Source: Diatrype stigma
Lineage: Eukaryota; Ascomycota; Sordariomycetes; Xylariales; Diatrypaceae
Direction of reading: 5' to 3'
Assembly: GCA_022225965.2 (NCBI GenBank)
Contig: JAKJXP020000017.1
Location: forward strand, 372,001 to 436,000
Length of the DNA: 64,000 nucleotides
In this document: positions 22,647 through 34,860 of the stretch, in pieces
Position numbering within the stretch: the first letter of the stretch is position 1
How the letters are laid out: every line of letters starts with the position of its first letter
Notes under the pieces: model-generated
What the model was told of the DNA's origin: nothing
Databases searched by the model: none
Seen by the model: the letters and a program-made list of their open reading frames with translations, nothing else
Translations under genes and position numbers: made by a program

Positions 22647-24275
22647 ATGGATTCCATGGACCTTGATATGGATATGGATGTGGATGTGGATGTGGATGTG
22701 GATCTCGTCCCCGACGAGCCCATCGCTCCACAGCTTGCCACCGAAGAAGCAGCCGTAAGCAAACTTCCGCAATCCTCTCCCGCTTCGTACTTGCCACAAC
22801 CAACTCCGTTTCTCTCCTCCAAGGCGATCTAGCTAATCTTGTAATATGGGAAGGGCGATCGATCTGACGGAGAAGTCGCCGAGGAGCCCGATGTGCTGGC
22901 GCCTACTAAGGTGCACATCCGAGGTCTCGACGTTATGAAACCCGACGACATTAAAGCCTACGTCGCCGAACACTTCACAGAAAGCCCCTTCCAGAGGATA
23001 GAATGGATCGACGATTCCTCTGGAAACCTGCTGTTCGACTCTGAGCCCGTAGCCGCGAGAGCCCTCGAAGCCCTATCAGTCGAGCCCATCCAGGATGTCG
23101 CCCTGCTTCCAGCGCGCAAGCTTATCCCAGCCAAGCCATATACACAGATGCCAGACGTCCATCTACAGGTGCGGCTGGCCGTCCTGAGCGACAAGAAACA
23201 GGCAGGCGCCGCCCAGAGGAGTCGATTCTACCTACTGAATCCCGAGTACGACCCCGAGGAGCGGCACCGCCGGAACGACACAAGGCGATTTCGGGACCGC
23301 GACGGGGGAGGCTACGGCCGGAGACGGGGCAGGTACAGCTCTCGGGACGACGAATCTGCGGAGCCGTTCGACGTCAGCCTCTACGACGATGACGAGGCCT
23401 CGCGAGCAAGCCGTGCGCCGATATCATCGCGCCCCCGCAGGAGACGTTCGTACACTCCCGACTCGGAGCGAAGTGAGCCTAGGAGAAGAAGAGATTCCTA
23501 CCGGGGCGATGACGGGAGCGCCAACCGCGGCAAGGAACTGTTTCCTCTAGACTCTAGCAGTAGCAGCAACCGCCGTGACAGCCGCAGGGACCGGGACCGT
23601 TCCGCGTCCCCGGGACGCGACCGCGACGGTGATCGCAGCATGGACCTGGACGATACGTTGTCCAACGAGGGGTCAGCGTCGACGGCACGGAACCGAGATA
23701 GAGCGCGGGCGATGCGGAGCCACAAGTCCCGGAACAACCGCAGCCGGGAGCTGTTCCCCGAGAAGATCAGTTCGGGCGGCAGCGGCGGGCGGCTCGGGGA
23801 TGGCGGCGTCGAAGACGCAGCCGAGCTCATGGCCAAGGGCATCACGTTACCCCTGATGGACGGGAGCAGCGACGTGAACCCAGCCTCATATACCACCACA
23901 TCTACATCCAGATCCACATCCGCGCGAAGACCGCGGAGGCTCGAGGACCGGATCACAGCTCCGGGCCAGGGGCAAAGCAAGGGCGGCAGCCTAGCCGACA
24001 GGATCTCCAGCCCAAGCCAGCAGACGGCTGGTTCCGGTGCCAGTGCCGGCGGCAACAGCAGCTCGTCCTTCAACATCCGCGGCGCGGCGAGCCAGAAGAG
24101 CGCGGCGCAGGGTTTCGCCATCAAAGGAGTCGCCGGCGGCGGCAACAAATCCGTCAAGGAGCTGTTCCCCGACAAGTTCAGCGGCGGCGGCACGAACGCC
24201 GGGAAGGAGCTGTTTGCCGATCGGCTGGAGGGCCGGACGAGGCAGCGGCAGCGGGCGGGCGATCTGTTTGATTGA
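22647..24275 (+). CDS. NCBP3: NCBP3-family (DUF2414) cap/RNA-binding protein
   Basis: Predicted exons are 22647-22754 and 22854-24275, about 509 aa. Exon 1 encodes an acidic start (MDSMDLDMDMDVDVDVDV and VPDEP) from GATGTG repeats, as in fungal relatives. Exon 2 opens with PTKVHIRGLDVMKPDDIKAY, then RIEWIDDSSGNLLFDSE and VRLAVLSDKKQAGAAQRSRF, matching the RRM-like NCBP3/DUF2414 fold. The rest is disordered, rich in Arg, Ser and Asp (RS-like), with four [KR]ELF[PA] motifs. NCBP3 proteins bind the 5' cap together with NCBP1 and support mRNA processing and export, so a nuclear RNA role is expected. Odd: the only in-frame 3' splice site seen ends in AAG instead of CAG or TAG. The family call is firm; the exact N-terminal join is less so. 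Confidence 0.8.
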
Positions 24276-26410
24276 GGCGTCATTTTGATTCTTTGTTCAT
24301 TTCTTCTTTTTTCTTGTCTGTTTGGGGAACGGAATGGAATGCATGGGTCGAGATATACATAGATTAAATTGGCCCTTGGTGGGCACTCTCGACCCCCCCC
24401 CCGCCCCTTTCTTCGTTGCTCTCGAGAATACTTACGCGCTGATGTAGCTAGGTAAGCCCCCACCTATAGACATCTTAGTTTTCATCGGGCGGCTCTGGGA
24501 CGACGGGAACGAACGGGACGCGGTCGGCCATGCGTTTACCTATCCACTGCCTTCTTCACACTTCGGTGAAGTTTCTATCCGGGTACCTTGCATCAAAGCT
24601 AGCGTGAAAGGCGGGAACACAAAAGGCCTTGGCGAATTGAACATGGAGGAAAGCCTATACTTTTCTCGTTTCTTCCCTTTCCTTATATCGCCGACATTGC
24701 AAGGGAAGGGCCTGGGATGGGATGGGAAGGGAGAGAATGCGAGTGAGCAAACCCAAAAGACACAACAACGTCCGTACTAGCTTCTTCATGAGGAGTCGAG
24801 GACTCTCACCGCGGGAGTCCTAATAGCTTGTTTGATACCTGCATACTACACTACACTACACTACACTACCCACCTAAGCTCCGTACGACCTTATAGACGG
24901 CTATTATATGGATGAAGGTCGGGGTGATGATGGTGATCGTGATGGGAATGGATATATGTATATGTAACACCTCTTGATTACGAAGTGACGATGAATACAA
25001 AACTACACTAAACTACCTACCAAAACCCCTCTCGACCTAACCAATTACCTGGCTAGCTACTAACTAGCTTGTATCCCTCCCCTCTCCCTCCTTTTCCTTT
25101 TCTCCCGGGGTGTATGTAAACTAGGCCCCGCTGTGCCCTGTAATAGAGATGGATGAATGTATAATAAAGAGATACGTGCGGTGTTGAATTCACGTGCTAC
25201 CGAGAAGCTTACGAGTGAAATCTATCTCTTCTTACAAACAAGAAGGAACACTATAATTGAGTTGCCATGGATGTGCTTGGGTGTATCAATCAGCATGGGC
25301 GGAAGTGGTGGTGAGAGCGTCTTTATCTATATCTATATCTATCTTCCCCTAAGTGTGGATGTGTATTATAACTTCGGGGACCTACATGATAGGAAGGGAG
25401 ATAGACGCAAGGCATCGACTCACTGATCTTTCATCATCTCAGGGTCAGTTCACGTACACATCATCCATCCATCCCTCCATGTATTTTATTTTCATTTCGT
25501 ATTTCTGAATTCAAGTGTTGTTATATCATCCGTCCGGGTCTCAGGAGGGAGAGAGGCACCAACAGACTAGGTAGGTACTTAGCTAGCTACCTACATCTTA
25601 CATAGCCACTTTCTAGCTAGCTGCCTACCTATGTAGCTCTTTCAGTTGTGAACTAGAACGAACTACCACTTGCTTTGCCTGCCTACTTCTTTAACTTTTT
25701 TTTACCCGTAAGAAGGATAGATAGACCTTGTAATTCTTTGAACTCCCCATCCATTTCCATCCATCTACAACATCATGAACAGCAATAGCAACAACAAACG
25801 ACAAGGAACAAAACGAAGCTGGCTTGCTTTTCTTGCACCATCGCGGAGAGGACATGAATAGATAGAAAAGGGGTTGAGCAACGTGACATATAAAAGATAA
25901 AAATGTAAGGAGGGAGTGTGCCATTAATAGGGAAAAAGGTACGGAAAAAAAGAAAAGGGTTGTCGAAGGCCCCATGCCGCTGATGCCGTTTGCTTGTCCA
26001 TTCGTCCTTTAGTGAAAATCAAAAGCCATCCATAGTAATAAGTAGCAGTAATAGTAGTAGTAGTGGTAGTAGTAGTGGTAGTAGTAGTGGTAGTAGTAGT
26101 AGTAGTAGTAGTAGTAGCAGTAGTAGTAGTGGAAGTAGTGGTACGTGTGCCCTGCCTGCCACCCACCCAGCCAGCCGTTCCATCCATGATCCGGATATCC
26201 ATCTAGCCATGAATGAATGAAAGATTTCGCTACCATGCCGTCGCCGCCGCCCGTTTCATCATCTACACACAGAGAGAAAGAGGTGCTCCTCCACCGTGAC
26301 CGCCTTCCAACACAACCAGACGCAAGGGAATTTTTGTTGTGTGATCATCACGTAAAGAGTTGCTCGCTCCGAGGAATAACAAAGAAAGCATACATTCCCC
26401 CACCCGTTCG
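24276..26410. other. Spacer between convergent NCBP3-like and ARF-GEF genes
   Basis: 2.1 kb between two 3' ends. It contains many short motifs (ACTACACTACACTAC near 24848, TAGCTAGCTACCTAC near 25580, TCTATATCTATATCTAT near 25323) and a long GTA/TAG array at 26041-26143. Apparent reading frames here are low-complexity or non-homologous and I reject them. Confidence 0.5.
26041..26143. repeat. Imperfect GTA trinucleotide array
   Basis: About 34 units of AGT/GTA with occasional GTG and GCA interruptions, lying 270 bp past the ARF-GEF stop codon. It creates false Ser- and Thr-rich frames in both strands. Confidence 0.95.
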
Positions 26411-29400
26411 TTATGCGCTGACCGTCTGGACGGCCGGGCTGGGTAGGCGCTCTATCTCCTGCTTCTCCTGGTCGCCATCCTCCGGTAGCCGCTCATCGAG
26501 GACAGAAGCTGCCTCCTCAGTGGCCGGCGACCGCGGCCGGGGCGGGGTGAAAAACTGGGTCTGCCGTCGCTCCACGCCGGGAGTGACGCCATCTTCGTCT
26601 TCGTCGTCTAGTGGCGGGAGAGGCGATCGCCTGCCGTCACTGAAGCTGATGGCGGCATCACTATCATCGTCTGATGGCACTGTCAAACCGCCCATGGCAA
26701 CAGCACGGGCTCGGGACGTCGAGTACTTGCGATGTAACTCTCGGAAGGATCTCGCCGTCGCGGTGCTGCCACTGGCTGCGGACCCCCGGCGGCCTCGTTC
26801 CTCGCCTCGCTCCTCCTCGTCCGACGCGCCACCCTCATCAATATGCGAAGGCAAGAGGATACCTGGCTCGTCGATCTGTTGTGACTGCTTGCGCTGCCTG
26901 ATACGCTCGTCAGGCGACATCTGCTGCAGGCCGTCACCGAAATCGACAATGGATGCCTTCTTGCCATGGACGATGAAGCTACCGGTACCACGGGAAAGAA
27001 CCTCTTCTCGGGCCGTATCATCAGACATGGTAGCACTAGATGCCGAGTCCTTGCCTCTTCTACTCCGGTGATGCGAAAGATGCCCCGCGCCTTCTCTCAG
27101 GGTTCGTTGAAGGCTGCGACGAACCTTATTTCGCTCGAGCCGTTCCTTTTCGGCGCCGGTGAGACTCGTCCGTTTGTGGCGTTCTGGAGTGCCGTCTGAT
27201 GCCTTGGCGGAGCTTGGTCGTCTATCTCCTGTTTGAGGCCGCCCATTATCAAGTAGCCCTGCCTGCTCAAGCACATGTCGCTCACCGGCATCTTCCTCCG
27301 GCCCCTGAGCTATATGGCTGTCAGGCGCGTTCCCATCCTGCCCTATCGGCGGCGTCATTATTTTCCGAGATGGTGAAGCCAAACTTGTAGGATTAGACGA
27401 TGCGGCGCTCGAAACAGAAACTTTTCTATGGCTGTGTCTGTCTGAATTTTGTGGTACTGGTTGTACGCTCTCCTTCGGCGACGGAGCACTGACGGTTAGG
27501 TCAACAGCGCTGGTTGGAGGTGTCTGGTAATCATCAGTTACAGGTGATTCAGCATCATCTGTGTTCGAAGGCTCAGATGCTCGGATAACCGCCGGAGCCC
27601 GTAAGCTTGGGTGTGATGGCTGATGTGTACTAGATTTTGTAACTTCGGGCACTTGGGAGGGGTTCTCGGCAGCAGCGACACTCGATTCGGTTTCCTCCTC
27701 TCCAAGATCGCCGTTGACAACTTTATCCTCTTCAAGATCCATCACAAGGATATCTCGGTGGCACTTCAGTCTCCACAGCTCTGTCCTAGACCACTTCAAC
27801 TGAGCTATTACTTTGGCGGCGGCACCGCGGACTTGTTCCCGAGTCTTGTCCTGAATAGGAGCTAGAACTAAGAGATGGCGGGCATTCCGCAACTGGCCGT
27901 CGAGTTGTTTTTCCGCTGCTTGAAGCTTCTCCTCAGCCTCGGCAATCTTCTGTCGAATGACTTCTCGCCGAGCTACAAGTATGTCCCGGGCCATCTTAGG
28001 GTCGATGCGACCTCGATTGATGCTGACCTCGCCGTTCGGTGTCTGTACTAACTGCGTCGCTTCCCCGTTATCTAACCTCCTGATAGCGCGGCGGTTTTGC
28101 CCTTCGTAGTTGCCACCCACTACACCTCGCATCCGGACGCCTGAGGTCCTGAAGGCGGCGGCATAGTTGAGCTTAGCAAGCCAATCGTTCCTCTCTTCGT
28201 CGTTCTGGGCGAGGAGCACCTCTTCGAACCCCCCGTGTTTGATATATACAAAAGAACTCTTATGCTTTTTGTAACTCATGTCATAGAGGGCTACTGCGCC
28301 TTCGGTCGACATCAATCCGTCGGGCTTGAAATTCTCAAGGGGAGGGTTGAAAATGAGCGGGATGCCATCATGGCCCGACTTGAGATGAGTCTCGTACTGA
28401 TGGATCAAATTCTTGATCCATGTAGTATTGCGGAAGAAATATAGCTGAGCGCCCGTGAGAATGGCGCCCCACTCTTGCCATGGAGATCGCGTCTTCTTCT
28501 TTTTCGTGTCTTTCCTCCATAAGATTCCCACCTTCGTTACCTTGATGTCCACGATACCGGGATGGGCTTCCTCGGGGTTGTTCGCCGTCTTCTCGGTCAT
28601 AAAGGCATCGGGACGGGACCGTGCAGACACAATTTGCAATACCCCCGTCTTGAAGAAAGTTTTTTGCAACTCCTTCAGGTTGAGTTCTTTTGCTGTACCC
28701 AGGTAGCTGTAATGCTCTTCCAGGGGTATTTGGTCCTTGAGTGGTGGTCTCAGCAGGTCGAGCTTGCCTTCTATGATGAGCGTATAAGGGTCGAGGGGTT
28801 CCTTAGACCGTCGCATGGCTTCTGGCGTGCCGTTCGCTAATACGGGCTTCTTCGATTTCTGGTTGCCGAACCGGCCACTGTGAATGCTAAGATCGTCCTC
28901 GACATGTATGAAGGGAGTGTAGCTGATGTTATCGTAAAAGCACTCGAGTATATCGTCAAATATGCCCTCCCCACCTGTATTCCGCAAATAGTCCGCCTTC
29001 TGCATCTTGTACTTGTTGTTCTTATTGAACACATCGGTGTGCAATATAAGGAGAGAAAAGGCTATGAAATAGGCTTGATCAGGGTCAGCGTAAATGCCAG
29101 GGTTACATTCGTGATAGCGGTTTGCAAAGGCCTGCAGGCACCTATCAATCTGCTGGGTCTCTTTGGGCAGCTCGGCTTCCATGAGCAGTTTCCGGATTGC
29201 CATGTCCATGGGCTCCTCGAAGAAGCTGAAACTGCGCATATAACTCCGCAGTACTGACGCCGAAAACGGATCAGTCGCTTTTGATAGTGCGCTTGCTATA
29301 ACTCTCCGGCTGAGTACATCTTCTACTCGAGCAAGATATCTAGCCGGTGTATCATCCTCACGCCGTTCGGGCAGTACGACAGCTTCCCTGTGTATCTGCA

Positions 29401-31251
29401 AGGAATTATTTTTGGACGGAAGGGAGCCTGGCGAAGCGGGCGTAAGAGCTCCTTGCCGTAAATTGTCGGAGTTCTGCCGTATACGGCTGAGACCCAGCAG
29501 GTCACCAAAGCTCTTACGGCCAGTGGTAGACGACGATGTACGGGTCGTCCCTGGGAATTGCAGCTCGTTAAGAGAGCTTCTCCCGATAGAATCCGTGGTT
29601 GAAGACCTCTCCCTTAAGCCTCGGGGCACTCTCGTCGGTGATGTCTGGCCTGAGTGTTGCGAACCTGGTCGGAACAACGCGGTGGCTGGTGACCCGCCCG
29701 TCTTCACTACGAGATTAGGGCCGTGGGTGGTTCTATCCCGTGCTGTTGAGGGACGGGAGTTATCGGGTGTGGTGCTCGAAGGGACTAGAGATGTGTGGGA
29801 TCCGTTCATCGGCGACGCGGTGGACTTGCCTTTCTGCGACTGAAGATGAGCTATGGGGAATAGCGGTTCGGGCTGCTTCGGTTTGCGCCGGAAGAAAGTA
29901 GAAGCACGGGAGGTAGGTTTGAGTGATCTCGTATTTGATTTGACGGGCTCGAGTGGACTGCCATCAGATCTCGATGATTCAGACCTCCGGTTTGCCGCCA
30001 AGGCACAGCTCTGATCCTCACCATCGGTCTGTGGAGGTGGTGCCACGGACAAGGGGTCTCTCGGAGGCTCTTGGAAATGGACGGTCTGTCTGGCTGGTAG
30101 GGAGGCATTACGATCCCTCTCATGCATGCTTTTCCTCCTGTTGCTCTTAGCGCCCAATGAGAGCTTCACCTTCGGAGCGGGCTCAGGTTCGTCTCTCGTA
30201 ATATCAACAGATCGCCGCATGCGCGATGGGATCATCTTCCGGGGTTTCTTTGGTGGGAATTCCATTGTAGGGGCGGTCATGATAATAGAGGGAGCTAATC
30301 AAGCTTACACGTTAGCAAGTGGAGCTGGAGCTTGGGGGACTGACTCAAAGGGGAATCAAAGGGAAAAGGAACCTTGGAAGAAAACGTGGAGTCGTGGTGG
30401 TGCGAGTCGTAGCAGCATGCAGCTACCTGGTAAGTACCTGGGCAGGGACGCACTAGGATTGGACACTCGGATTGGACACTCGGATTGGACACTTGCATGG
30501 GACCTGCCGCGACTTCGCGAAGAACATCCAAGGGAATCCAACCTTGGAAGGAGGCTTGGAGGTATCTGGCAGTCCCGGTGCAGTCCTGCGTGCAAGCTGG
30601 GGCAGGGAGGGAAAGTGAGGTGGAAGGCAGGGAAAGAAGGGAAGGCAGGTACGTACGTTGTGGCATTGGGGGCGGCTTCTCGGCTTGCAGGTGCTGTCTG
30701 GACCTGGCCGACAGCTGCGAATCGGAAGCTGTGCGAAACCTCAACATGCTAAACCTGTGGTGTTTCGGTGTTTCCTCTTGTACTGGCGGGGACTCCGGTC
30801 GCTCAAACGGGTCGCCGCTCTGCCCGACTCCAGCTCCAGCTCCAGCTCCAGGTCCAGCTCCAGCTCCATCTCCAGCTCCAGCAACACTGGCAGCATTGGC
30901 AGCATTGGCGCCTCCAGCAGCCCCAGCAGCCCCAGCGACACCCGCGCCGTTGCGAGCTTCATTGCCAACACTCGCATCTACACCCGCAGTGGCTGCAGCA
31001 TCGGAGCCTGACGTGCCCACCAAACTCGAAGATCCCCCGCCATTCGTCGCTGCATTCCTGCCCTTCTCCCCGTTATTTCTGATGGTCGATGCTGACGCCG
31101 ATGCAGCCGAGTCGGAGTGCAGGGAATTCAGGGTAGTAGTCGAGTTGCTCGAAGACACGGTCGGTAGACTTGCATTGGGCTCGATGAGTGTCGTATGCCG
31201 CCTCATATCCGTCTCGCTAGCCATTACACCGCGTCGTCGTAAGAAAGGCAT
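26411..31251 (-). CDS. Sec7-PH domain ARF guanine nucleotide exchange factor (EFA6/Yel1-like)
   Basis: Predicted exons are 30657-31251 and 26411-30294 (362-nt intron; donor GTACGT, acceptor TTAG), about 1492 aa. The start ATG at 31251 gives MPFLRRRGVMASETDMRRHT. The first 500 residues are disordered: Ala/Gly repeats, then basic Ser-rich sequence with PPSIIMTAPTMEFPPKKP across the splice. A Sec7 domain (about 513-660) follows, with LPKETQQIDRCLQAF holding the catalytic Glu (about E577) and AYFIAFSLLILHTDVFNKNNK. A PH domain comes next (about 775-930; KVTKVGILWRKDTKKK), then a coiled coil (REVIRQKIAEAEEKLQAAEKQ) and a Ser-rich tail. The order Sec7-PH-coiled coil is that of EFA6 and fungal Yel1, which load GTP on Arf6/Arf3-type GTPases at the plasma membrane and govern polarity and endocytosis. 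Sec7 and PH are certain; the subfamily is inferred. Confidence 0.88.
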
Positions 31252-31617
31252 TTTGATCGTCCCAGGTATCACGTTGCGCCGGTTCCTGGGTCTCCGGGCT
31301 GGTATTGATGTTGGCCGATTGGTGGTAGCAGCGATAGCAACGGCCGACTATTGTGATAGCTAACCAAGCCGGATATCATAACGTCAGAAACCAGATGTAC
31401 AGCGCATGGTCTAATGCTCGGGGTTCGCCTAAAGATCCTTCGAGATTCCCGTATATATATATATATACCTATATATGTATATATATATCCCCAAGTATGT
31501 TCGCTCCCAAGGCGATCGCAACCGGGAATTCGAGATCAAACAAATGAACGAAGTTGTAGATTCTATCGCGACCTGATGGCTACTAGGGGGCGATCAGGGG
31601 GCGTTTCGTGAGAAGAC

Positions 31618-31786
31618 GATATACGGGGATACGGGATACTGGATACTGGATACGGAATTTAGGATATGGGATAAGAATAACACGACAAAAGGGACACGAA
31701 AGACAAAATGGCAAAATGGCAGAATGGCAGAATGGCTGGTGCAATGACACAAATGAACGGATGGCGGATGGCAGATGGCAGATGGC
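31618..31786. repeat. Cluster of three short degenerate tandem arrays
   Basis: Three separate arrays follow one another: GGATACT/GGATACG units (31618-31655), 8-mers CAAAATGG/CAGAATGG (31704-31737) and 7-8-mers GGATGGC/AGATGGC (31759-31786). The latter two share the core ATGGC, suggesting replication slippage from one seed. Confidence 0.85.
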
Positions 31787-32100
31787 CGAAAAGAGTCGAG
31801 GTCAGCACCACGCAAACCCAAGCAGACCAAGCAGACAGACACTGGCAGACCACGCAGACAATTACTAGGCTGACTGGGATATTCAATATTCACCGAGTTG
31901 CAAGTGGTTGGATTGAGATTTGTACGGAGTATGTATGCACCTTACGAATTGAAGTGGATAGCAGAATGCCTATTCCCAGAATTAGAGCAATTAGGTACCC
32001 AGAATACCCAGACCCAGCCAGATTACCCAGGATACATACATGGGACCGTCCGCCCCCTTGCCCCCCGTTCTAGTCTTCTAGACTGCCCGACTACTTGTCC

Positions 32101-32140
32101 AGTGTGCGCCAGTGTGCGCCAGTGAGCGCCAATGTGCGCA
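32101..32140. repeat. 10-bp tandem repeat, four copies
   Basis: AGTGTGCGCC twice, then AGTGAGCGCC and AATGTGCGCA; copies three and four differ by one or two bases. Confidence 0.9.
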
Positions 32141-34860
32141 GTGTCAGAAGCCTCTACCCTGAAGACGTTAATGGGGGTTGCTTAGCGCCCCGGGAAGTCC
32201 TGCGTGCAATTTAGGTAGGGAAAAGGTTGGGCCCTTGGCCTTTCAACAGAACTTCCATAGGAGCCTTGGAAGCCCACGAAGCCCACGAAACCCCAGGACC
32301 CCGAGAACTCCGTTGCCCGTCTAGGTAGCCTCTAGATGCCTCTAGGTACCTACCTAGGTAGCTAGGTACTTGAGTAGTGGCTTAAGTAGTGAGCTAGGGA
32401 CCGGGATTCTACCGGCCTTCGCCTTGCGTGTCCTGCGCGTCCGCCCGCCTGCCCGCCTGCCCGCCTGCCACTCTGCTCAGCTGTGCATACCTGCATACAT
32501 ACACATACATATTGTACATACACACATGCATACATACATACATGTCTACATGGGCCGCCGTCTCAAAGCCGTTAGCATCTGGGTATTAGTTGGTTCGCCC
32601 CTGTCTTGGTACCTAAACAGCTAAACAGCTACACAGAGACGACAGGATAAGCGCGAGAATAAGGCTTGACAACCACGTGTATCAAGCCATACATAATGAT
32701 GATCGTTGATTGCTACCTCCCTAGGAAGTGTGTACAGTACATGACATATCGCATAGAAGACGTGCAATGAGCTTCTACTGAAGTAGGTACTATGTATGTA
32801 GATTATGAAGGCTGTTACAAGCTACATACATGTATCCAAGCGGATGGAGCATGTACGCCTATAGTTAAAGCGGGTTTGGTACCTATAGACAGAAATCCTG
32901 TTTGTTCCTCATTCTTTGGCCGTTTTATTAATCATGATGTTGACATATGTACTGCTTACACATATGCATATCATCGTGTCATCTCAGGATCATCCCAAAA
33001 AGGAGCGCAGGTTCAGGACCTTATAAATGGAGCCGCATAGGCCAACTCCGATGATACTCCCAGGTTATTATTATTAGTGCCTACTCTGTACTATAGTATG
33101 TACGTACTTCGTACAATACACGCAAGCATACCTAGGTACATATTACCTATAGACTTACTATTCTGGGATAGCCACGCCTCACAAATCCCGTGACCTGAGC
33201 TCCCCCGCAAAAAGAAGTTGGATCGACTGCTAATCTCCTGGATCATTTCAGCTCCTACAGGCTCCCACAGGGTGTACAGGACAGATATAAAGGCATTAGA
33301 TGACGAGCACTCTGTCATACACTGTTTCAAATCCGAACTAGCATTTCACTTTCTTTCTTCTTATCAGTGATGTGATTCATCCTCCGGAAATGCCAAGGAG
33401 ATCACAATGATAATCACCAGACCCCGGATAGTTACTGAAGTGTAAGGCCAAAAACAGCGTACCTGCCGACAAGCCCGCCCATATGTAGGTAGTTAAGCAC
33501 GGTCACGTCCGGCAAGACGGCTTCAACGTCGAGCACCGCATAACGGCCCTAGCAAAGCAAGGCCCCTCAACCGCAAGCCCGATTTGGATAACCACCAGGG
33601 CGGACTCTGTTGGAAGTACCTTACCAACAGAACAGAAGTTCATGAAAGTATGCATGCACCGGGATGATATTGTCGATAGACCGCGGAAATATCATGTTAC
33701 GATACCAAAGCCCAATAAATATACTCTGCAACGTTAAGCACACGTGTAAGTTGAATATAAACGCTGGTCTGGCTAAGGTCTTTGCTAAACTCTTGACTGG
33801 GTATTTCATTGGTGTATAACCTACAACATATACGATATATACGATAGTCACTCAGATCTAGCATTATATTGATAGATCTACTAATACTATTATCTTGCAG
33901 AAGAGCCAACTGTCGTCAAGAGTTCACCGTGTCTTCTAAAGATTTGATCAAAGCCGTGGCGAATGCCCATCATAGACGAGGACATTCATATATGCAAAGT
34001 AAACTGTTCTACCTATGACTTGCAGCCATAGACTCTACACGGATGACAGCCCGGGGGGTAAAGTTGCTAGGAAAGGGCAAACTACTTGCTAGCCATTTGA
34101 ATCTAGTGATGCTTCTGGGCGTGGAAGTTACGAGTCGTGTTATGCTGCGTTGCGCAGCTGCTTGTCCACTGGGCTACCTTTACATCGTTTCAGTGGCTGG
34201 GAGCAATGCCCCTTTATATATTAGACCAGAACCTGATCAAGATGTGAAGGGCGACTTTAGTCTGGTCGTGCTTCATACAACTCCGTGAACTATTGATCAA
34301 ATGCTTGACATTCGAACTAAATATACCCCTATATCAAGAGATAATGCCCTCATGGTGGAAATTTAACATGTATCAAATGTAAACCCAGCTTAATATTACA
34401 CTCCAACATCATGATATTCCTATAATACCACCTACGGTGAGTCACTAGCCACTATTAAGCACAAGGCGAACCCCTGGCTAGCAAGATGCCTCCAGACGTA
34501 TTTCGAATCAACCCTTATATACCTTTTAATCAGGAAGAAGCTGTTCTGGCTATCGGGCCTGGCGGATGGGTGCCTTCTTGAATATACAAATGCGACTTTA
34601 CTAAGTGTAGTATGGACATGTAGCGAGCGAGGCACTTGGATGGGGTAGGTATATACTAGCATGAGAACCAATGCCTCGCCAACACCCTTGACTAGGTAGT
34701 ACCAACAAGTCACATAGTCAGTCCCCTTTCCAAAAGCAACAGTAGCTTCCTCGAAACTTCCTTGTTGATATATACACGATGGTTTATTCCATTCCCTACT
34801 TAAGTTCATCGAAATTTGACAGACAGAATGAATATTGGCTCTTGATAAGATGTGGCTGAA

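Larger units (their letters stand above)
31252..34860. other. Long spacer upstream of ARF-GEF with degenerate tandem repeats
   Basis: 3.6 kb without a supported gene. The ARF-GEF-proximal part has a TATATA-rich stretch (31451-31490) that may be its promoter. Next come short tandem arrays at 31618-31655 (GATACTG units), 31704-31737 (AAAATGGC/AGAATGGC), 31759-31786 (GGATGGCA) and 32101-32140 (AGTGTGCGCC, four 10-bp units). Dense CCTAGGTA/GTACCTAC motifs lie at 32325-32375. From about 33000 the DNA is AT-richer and only short random frames occur. Confidence 0.5.

Noticed and set aside
25924..26236. Thr-, Tyr- and Leu-rich frames
   Set aside because: They are translations of the GTA trinucleotide array.
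30485..31363. 292-aa + strand frame across the ARF-GEF first exon
   Set aside because: Repeats (Pro-Ala) mirror the Ala/Gly region of the minus-strand gene, and no splice or domain support exists.
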